The notes under the pieces were generated by a model. The model was not told where the DNA came from, ran no database searches, and was given only the letters and a program-made list of their open reading frames with translations. Below are positions 59,970-64,000 of a stretch of DNA of 64,000 nucleotides, piece after piece. The DNA comes from Pseudomonas multiresinivorans (lineage in GTDB: Bacteria > Pseudomonadota > Gammaproteobacteria > Pseudomonadales > Pseudomonadaceae): assembly GCF_012971725.1 (NCBI RefSeq), contig NZ_CP048833.1, forward strand, positions 1,116,001 through 1,180,000. The letters are read 5' to 3'. A program made the position numbers and the translations under genes. Numbering within the stretch: position 1 is the first letter of the stretch; the number at the start of each line of letters is the position of its first letter.

Positions 59970-60968
59970 ATGCGGGTGGCGATACGAGTCGTGCAGACGC
60001 TGATCGCGCTGCTGGTGCTGGCGCTGCTGGTGGGCGGCTGGTGGTATGTGCCGGGTGAACTGAAGCTGCAACCGGTGCTGACCGGCAGCAGCGAGGATGC
60101 CTCGGTGCGCCAGGGCCAGCGACGCCGCAGCTACGTACTCTACATACCGAAGAAATTGGCCGAGCGCCCGGCGCTGCTGGTGGTGCTGCACAGTTCGCAG
60201 AGCAACGGCGAGCGCATGCGTCGCGACAGCGGCTACCGTTTCGACGCGCTTGCCGATCGTGATGGCTTCCTGGTGCTCTATCCCGATGGTTTCGAAGGGC
60301 ACTGGAATGATTGTCGGCGGGTGGCTTCCTACAGCGCGCGGCGTCTGAACATCGACGATGTCGGCTTCCTCTCGCAGATGATCGACAGCCTGCAGCGCGA
60401 GCGCGGCGTCGATCCCGCGAGGGTATTCGTCACAGGCTATTCCAATGGCGGGCAGATGGCCTTGCGGATGGCGGCGGAAGCGCCGGACAAGGTCACTGGC
60501 GTCGCCGCCGTGGCTGCCAGCCTGCCGAGCACTGACAACGACGCCTGCCGTCCCGCCGAGCAGCCCAGGGCGGCGTTGTTGATGAATGGCACGCGGGATC
60601 CGATCAATCCCTACGCGGGTGGCCGGGTCACGCTGTTTGGCTTCGGTGATCGCGGCAACGTGCTCTCTGCCGAGGACTCTGCTCTTGCGCTGGCGCGGCG
60701 CAACGGCCAGGGGGGCGAGCCGCGGGTGGACAAGCTGACCCAGCCGGGGCCGGTGTGGACGCAGCGGCAGCGCTGGGCTGCCGGCGACGGGGCGCCCGTG
60801 GAGCTGGTGACGGTGTTTGGTGGCGGGCACCTGATTTCGCAGCCGCTTTACCGGCCGCCCCGCATGCTTGGCCAGGTCGACCCGCAACTGGATGGGCCGG
60901 CTGAAATCTGGCGGTTCTTCAGCGAGCTATCACCTGGCGAGCAGCGACATAGCGAGCAGCCGTTCTAG
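59970..60968 (+). CDS. Membrane-anchored alpha/beta hydrolase, PHB-depolymerase/feruloyl-esterase (LpqC) family
   Basis: 332 residues. An uncleaved or signal helix at the N-terminus (TLIALLVLALLVGGWWYVPG) directs it to the membrane or periplasm. The esterase domain has RSYVLYIPKKLAERPALLVVLHSS, the nucleophile in GYSNGGQMA (about Ser159), the acid near LLMNGTRDPINPY and the His in VFGGGHLISQP. The substrate is unknown; the family includes depolymerases and feruloyl esterases. The ATG at 59970 follows AAGGAGAGG. Its stop codon overlaps that of the convergent metallophosphoesterase gene. Confidence 0.85.
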   Translation: MRVAIRVVQTLIALLVLALLVGGWWYVPGELKLQPVLTGSSEDASVRQGQRRRSYVLYIPKKLAERPALLVVLHSSQSNGERMRRDSGYRFDALADRDGFLVLYPDGFEGHWNDCRRVASYSARRLNIDDVGFLSQMIDSLQRERGVDPARVFVTGYSNGGQMALRMAAEAPDKVTGVAAVAASLPSTDNDACRPAEQPRAALLMNGTRDPINPYAGGRVTLFGFGDRGNVLSAEDSALALARRNGQGGEPRVDKLTQPGPVWTQRQRWAAGDGAPVELVTVFGGGHLISQPLYRPPRMLGQVDPQLDGPAEIWRFFSELSPGEQRHSEQPF

Positions 60969-61711
60969 AGTTCGATCACCCGACAGGGATCGAAGCCGCT
61001 GTCCTCACCGGGGTAGGCGCCGGGATTGGCGACGATGCGACCCCGGCCGACGCGGTAGTCCAGGCATTCGTGAACGTGACCGTGGATCCACAGGTCACAG
61101 CGCTCGACCAGTGTTTCCAGGTTCGAAGCGAAGGCCGGCGACAGCGCATCGCCCACGTAATGTGCAGGAATCGAGCGCGCGCTGGGTGCGTGGTGGGTGA
61201 CCACCACCGTGGGCCCGGCAAAGGGCTGTGCCAGTTCCGCTTCCAGCCACCGACAGGTCGTAGCGCAGATCTCGGCGCTCATGCCTGGGGTGAAGGGTTG
61301 GGTGAAGTAGTCGACCGTACTGAAGTCCGGCATGAGTAACTGGGCCTGCTCGTAGGCCAGTTCCGACGCATGCGCGCCATAGAGCTGAAAGTCGGTCCAC
61401 AGCGTGGCGCCGAGGAAGCGTACGCCGCCCAGGATCACGGCGTCCTTTTCCAGAAAGTGGATGTTCAGCGCCTGCGCCAGATTGCGCATGGCCTGGGTCA
61501 GTTCGGGCAAGTCTGAGTGATAGAACTCGTGGTTGCCGGCGACGTAGACGATTTCGCTGTCGGGAAATTCCTCGCGCGCCCAGTGCAGGCCCTGCAGGTG
61601 TTCGTGAATGTCCCCGGCCAGCACGACGACATCCGCCGTTGCCTGCGGTAGTTCCCGGCGGCCGTTGGGGAAGTGTTCGTGGTGTAGGTCGGAGAGGACT
61701 CGCAGGCGCAT
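60965..61711 (-). CDS. Metallophosphoesterase, calcineurin-like
   Basis: 248 residues. The two-metal site is visible in order: LSDLHHEHF (D-x-H), VLAGDIHEH (GD), VAGNHEFYH (GNHE), VVTHHAPSA (H) and WIHGHVHECLDY (GHxH). It is a small single-domain phosphoesterase; the substrate is not known, and phosphodiester or mono-ester are both possible. The ATG at 61711 starts MRLRVLSDLHH, the usual beginning of the fold; an ATG 19 codons upstream is possible, and neither has a clear ribosome site. Confidence 0.85.
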   Translation of the reverse strand: MRLRVLSDLHHEHFPNGRRELPQATADVVVLAGDIHEHLQGLHWAREEFPDSEIVYVAGNHEFYHSDLPELTQAMRNLAQALNIHFLEKDAVILGGVRFLGATLWTDFQLYGAHASELAYEQAQLLMPDFSTVDYFTQPFTPGMSAEICATTCRWLEAELAQPFAGPTVVVTHHAPSARSIPAHYVGDALSPAFASNLETLVERCDLWIHGHVHECLDYRVGRGRIVANPGAYPGEDSGFDPCRVIEL

Positions 61712-61881
61712 ATTCAGATTGTCTTGTAGGAATATGCCGAGCATATCGAAGGGCGCCGCATTTGACATGGGTCATGGCATTGCCGATGCCGTGCTAAAAC
61801 CCATACGAAATTAAGGGATGATTCAGAAGAATCCTTCAGCTTCCGCTTGGGCCCGCTGTTCCGGCGCCCCAAGGAGGACTC

Positions 61882-63186
61882 ATGAAACTCATCTGGATCG
61901 TATTGCTGGCCGTCGCGGCCACCTTTGGCCTGGCCCTTTTCGTCGACCCGCCGGCGACGCTGGACATCTGGGTCGTGCGCAAGCAGGCCATTCTCTTCAC
62001 TGGCGTCGCATCTTTCGCACTGATGTCGCTGATCATGCTGCTGGCAGTGCGCCCGGTGTGGCTGGAGAAGCCCCTCGACGGCCTCGACCGCATGTACCGC
62101 GCGCACAAGTGGGCGGGCATCCTGGCCATCGTGCTGGGCCTGCTGCACTACCTGATGGAGCTGGGTGGGCCGCTGCTTGCCAAGTTCATCGCCAAGCCGG
62201 CCAAGGGGCCGAGGGTGGAAACCTTCCTCGACGTATTCCGCGGCTCGGCCAAGGACCTGGGCGAGTGGTCGGCCTGGCTGCTGGCGGCGATGCTGGTCAT
62301 CACGCTCTGGCAGCGCTTCCCCTATCACTTGTGGCGCTATGTCCACAAAACCCTCGCCGTGGTCTATCTGGTGCTCGCCTTCCATGGCGTGGTGCTGGCG
62401 CCGGCGGGCTACTGGGCGCAACCGGTCGGCTGGCTGGTGGCACTCTGCGCCGCGGTGGGCAGCCTGTGCGCGCTCTGGTCGCTGACCGGGCAGATCGGAC
62501 GCCGGCGCACCCATGAGGGTGTCGTGGTAGCGGTCGAGCGCCCCGGCGAGCGGATGCTGGAAGTGACCTGCAAGCTGCAGGGGCGTTGGCAGCACCGCGC
62601 CGGGCAATTTGCCTTCCTCACGTGCAACCGCCTGGAAGGCCAGCATCCCTTCACCATTTCCAGCGGCGACCTGGGCAACGGCGAGGTGCGCTTCAGCATC
62701 AAGGCGCTGGGAGACTACACACAGCGCCTTCAGGATGGACTGAAGGTCGGTGATCCGGTGAAGGTCGAGGGGCCGTACGGCCGCTTCGACTTCCGTCGCG
62801 ACAAGGGCGAGCGGCAGGTCTGGATCGCCGGTGGTATCGGCATTACACCCTTCCTGGCGTGGCTCGACTCACTGCAGGCGCGGCCGGATGACAGCCCGGA
62901 GGTGACGCTGCTGTACTGCGTGCGCTCGCCATCCGATGCCATCTATGCTGGCCGCTTGCGTGAGCTGTGCACGAAATTGCCGCGCATCGATCTGCGTGTG
63001 CATTACAGCGAAAGCGAAGGCTACCTGAAGGCAGCCGACCTGGGCCTGCAGCCCGGTGCGCAAGGGCGTTGGCCGAGCGTGTGGTTCTGCGGCCCGCAGG
63101 CGCTGGCCGAGCTGCTGCGCCGCGACCTGCGCCGCCAGGGCATGCCGAGCAACCGCTTCCATCAGGAAGCCTTCCAGATGCGCTGA
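61882..63186 (+). CDS. Ferric-reductase-like transmembrane flavoprotein (ferredoxin reductase family)
   Basis: 434 residues. The N-terminal half has about six helices with paired histidines suited to b-heme (HKWAGILAIVLGLLHYLME; HLWRYVHKTLAVVYLVLAFHGVVL). The C-terminal half is an FNR-type module: FAD-binding HPFTISSGDL, NAD(P)-binding WIAGGIGITPFLAWLDSL and the terminal CGPQAL. This is the layout of FRE/NOX-like reductases that move electrons from NAD(P)H across the membrane. The acceptor is unknown. AGGAGG precedes the ATG at 61882. Confidence 0.87.
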   Translation: MKLIWIVLLAVAATFGLALFVDPPATLDIWVVRKQAILFTGVASFALMSLIMLLAVRPVWLEKPLDGLDRMYRAHKWAGILAIVLGLLHYLMELGGPLLAKFIAKPAKGPRVETFLDVFRGSAKDLGEWSAWLLAAMLVITLWQRFPYHLWRYVHKTLAVVYLVLAFHGVVLAPAGYWAQPVGWLVALCAAVGSLCALWSLTGQIGRRRTHEGVVVAVERPGERMLEVTCKLQGRWQHRAGQFAFLTCNRLEGQHPFTISSGDLGNGEVRFSIKALGDYTQRLQDGLKVGDPVKVEGPYGRFDFRRDKGERQVWIAGGIGITPFLAWLDSLQARPDDSPEVTLLYCVRSPSDAIYAGRLRELCTKLPRIDLRVHYSESEGYLKAADLGLQPGAQGRWPSVWFCGPQALAELLRRDLRRQGMPSNRFHQEAFQMR

Positions 63187-63191
63187 AGCGC

Positions 63192-64000
63192 TCAGAAACC
63201 GGCGATGCCGAGGTCGTGTAACCGCTCCCGCAGTTGCACGACTTCCGGCGCCTTGAAGAAAGCCTCCAGCTGCATCGCACGGACCCTGCCGATACCCGGT
63301 TGCTCCTGCCACTGTGCTGCGTCGCGAGCCGCCAGCCCAGTCCAGTCGTCTCCCGCGGGGTGGGCGTTGGGGGACGGTGCGCCCAGTGCACGCAGCCAGG
63401 TAGCGAACGATCGCTGACGAGCGAGCTGAAATTGCTGATGCAGACTCGCTGCACTTCGCTCGCCGAGTCCGGGAACCTGGCTCAGTTGCTCTGGCGTCAG
63501 CGTCATCCAGGCGAGCATCCCCGTCAGCAGGCCGGCTTCATGCAGCCGTCTCCAGGTGCCCGGTCCGACGCCGGCCAGCCCCAGCCCGCTCTTTCCGCCG
63601 AGCCACTCCAGGCGAGCGAGGAACTGTTCCTCGCAGCCCTCGGTGGGTTGCCAGCAGGAGAGGGCGTTGAACTGGCCGTCTTCCGGCGCGGCTATTTCGG
63701 GGCGAGCCGGCGAGCGCCAGACCACGCCGTCGAGTCGTGGAATGGTCAGCCCGGCCAGGGCGATGGCGACCTGGTCGCCGGGGCGGATGTCCAGGCTGCG
63801 CCAGCGCTTGAGCGAGCCGACGCCGACGCGCTGGATGGTTCGCCCGTCCAGTTCCACTGGGGCCAGATGCAGCACAGGTGTTACCCGGCCACTACGGCCG
63901 ACCTTGAACGCCACGCGACGAACCTCCGCCAGTGCCTGTTGATGTGGATACTTCCACGCCACCGCCCAGCCCGGCGCCTGTGCGCTCCAGGCCTTGCCCG
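63192..64000 (-). CDS. ligB: NAD-dependent DNA ligase LigB, C-terminal part (5' end outside window)
   Basis: 269 codons are visible on the minus strand, running off the window edge. At the edge GWAVAWKYPHQQALAEV is ligase motif V with its conserved Lys. GRSGRVTPVLHLAPVELDGRTIQRV begins the OB fold (motif VI region). Helix-hairpin-helix repeats follow (LAGVGPGTWRRLHEAGLL; LSQVPGLGERSAASLHQQF; QPGIGRVRAMQLEAFF). There is no C-terminal BRCT domain and no zinc-finger cysteine set, which separates LigB from LigA. It is the second, non-essential NAD ligase of gammaproteobacteria. It converges with the reductase gene, five bases apart. Confidence 0.92.
   Translation of the reverse strand, partial: GKAWSAQAPGWAVAWKYPHQQALAEVRRVAFKVGRSGRVTPVLHLAPVELDGRTIQRVGVGSLKRWRSLDIRPGDQVAIALAGLTIPRLDGVVWRSPARPEIAAPEDGQFNALSCWQPTEGCEEQFLARLEWLGGKSGLGLAGVGPGTWRRLHEAGLLTGMLAWMTLTPEQLSQVPGLGERSAASLHQQFQLARQRSFATWLRALGAPSPNAHPAGDDWTGLAARDAAQWQEQPGIGRVRAMQLEAFFKAPEVVQLRERLHDLGIAGF

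Overview
This window is chromosomal DNA from a high-GC gammaproteobacterium, almost certainly a Pseudomonas near the P. aeruginosa / P. nitroreducens side of the genus. Pointers are the thiI-typA-estA-fbp order, a complete hut (histidine) cluster of Pseudomonas type, a D-glutamate dguRABC-like locus, opgGH, and the scattered REP-like inverted repeats that begin GTAGGAGCG. Gene density is high. I see no prophage, insertion sequence, CRISPR array, tRNA or rRNA. Identifications come from reading the sequence and from recalled family knowledge; no database search was run.

Layout. 1-13.1 kb: 3' part of thiI, typA, a DUF2339/DUF3999 membrane pair, the autotransporter esterase estA, fbp with a DUF924 gene, and two small lipoproteins (one a lipocalin). 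13.3-29.5 kb: a histidine catabolic island: hutF (minus), hutC-hutD, a canonical hutH (minus), an orphan betaine-type binding protein, hutU, an NCS1 transporter, an hutXWV-like ABC importer, a second HutH-family gene lacking the MIO-forming Ala-Ser-Gly, hutI and hutG. 29.6-33.2 kb: a LysR regulator divergent from a D-amino-acid dehydrogenase, a RidA protein and a binding protein (dguRABC-like). 33.2-42.8 kb: a lipoprotein/NUDIX pair, pip-dtd, opgG-opgH, and a polar amino acid ABC importer. 43.0-48.3 kb: rhlE, then the methyl-cycle operon ahcY - HD-domain gene - metF (minus strand) behind an SAH riboswitch. 48.6-52.3 kb: glutarate/lysine end-catabolism (CoA transferase, gcdH, divergent LysR). 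52.4-64 kb: an acyl-CoA thioesterase, a nitrate/taurine-type ABC importer, lemA with a TPM-domain gene, a DMT transporter, a MAPEG protein, a cytochrome c'-type lipoprotein, a DUF1090 gene, a lipid-anchored or membrane-anchored esterase, a metallophosphoesterase, a ferric-reductase-like flavoprotein, and the 3' part of ligB.

How the genes work together. In the hut island, import (NCS1 carrier, ABC system) feeds HutH, HutU, HutI, then HutF and HutG, which remove the formimino group by the five-step route to formylglutamate and glutamate. HutC represses. Its TGTA-N2-TACA operators lie at the predicted start points of two well-formed sigma-54 promoters (hutH and hutU) and at the hutF promoter. 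This predicts repression by HutC layered on activation by an enhancer-binding protein such as CbrB or NtrC.

The most unusual item is the HutH paralogue at 25822-27354. Against the canonical HutH in the same window it has an exact three-residue deletion of the ASG triad that makes the electrophilic MIO cofactor, plus changes at other active-site positions, yet it is an intact gene overlapping hutI. It is either a non-catalytic partner or a lyase-fold protein with different chemistry.
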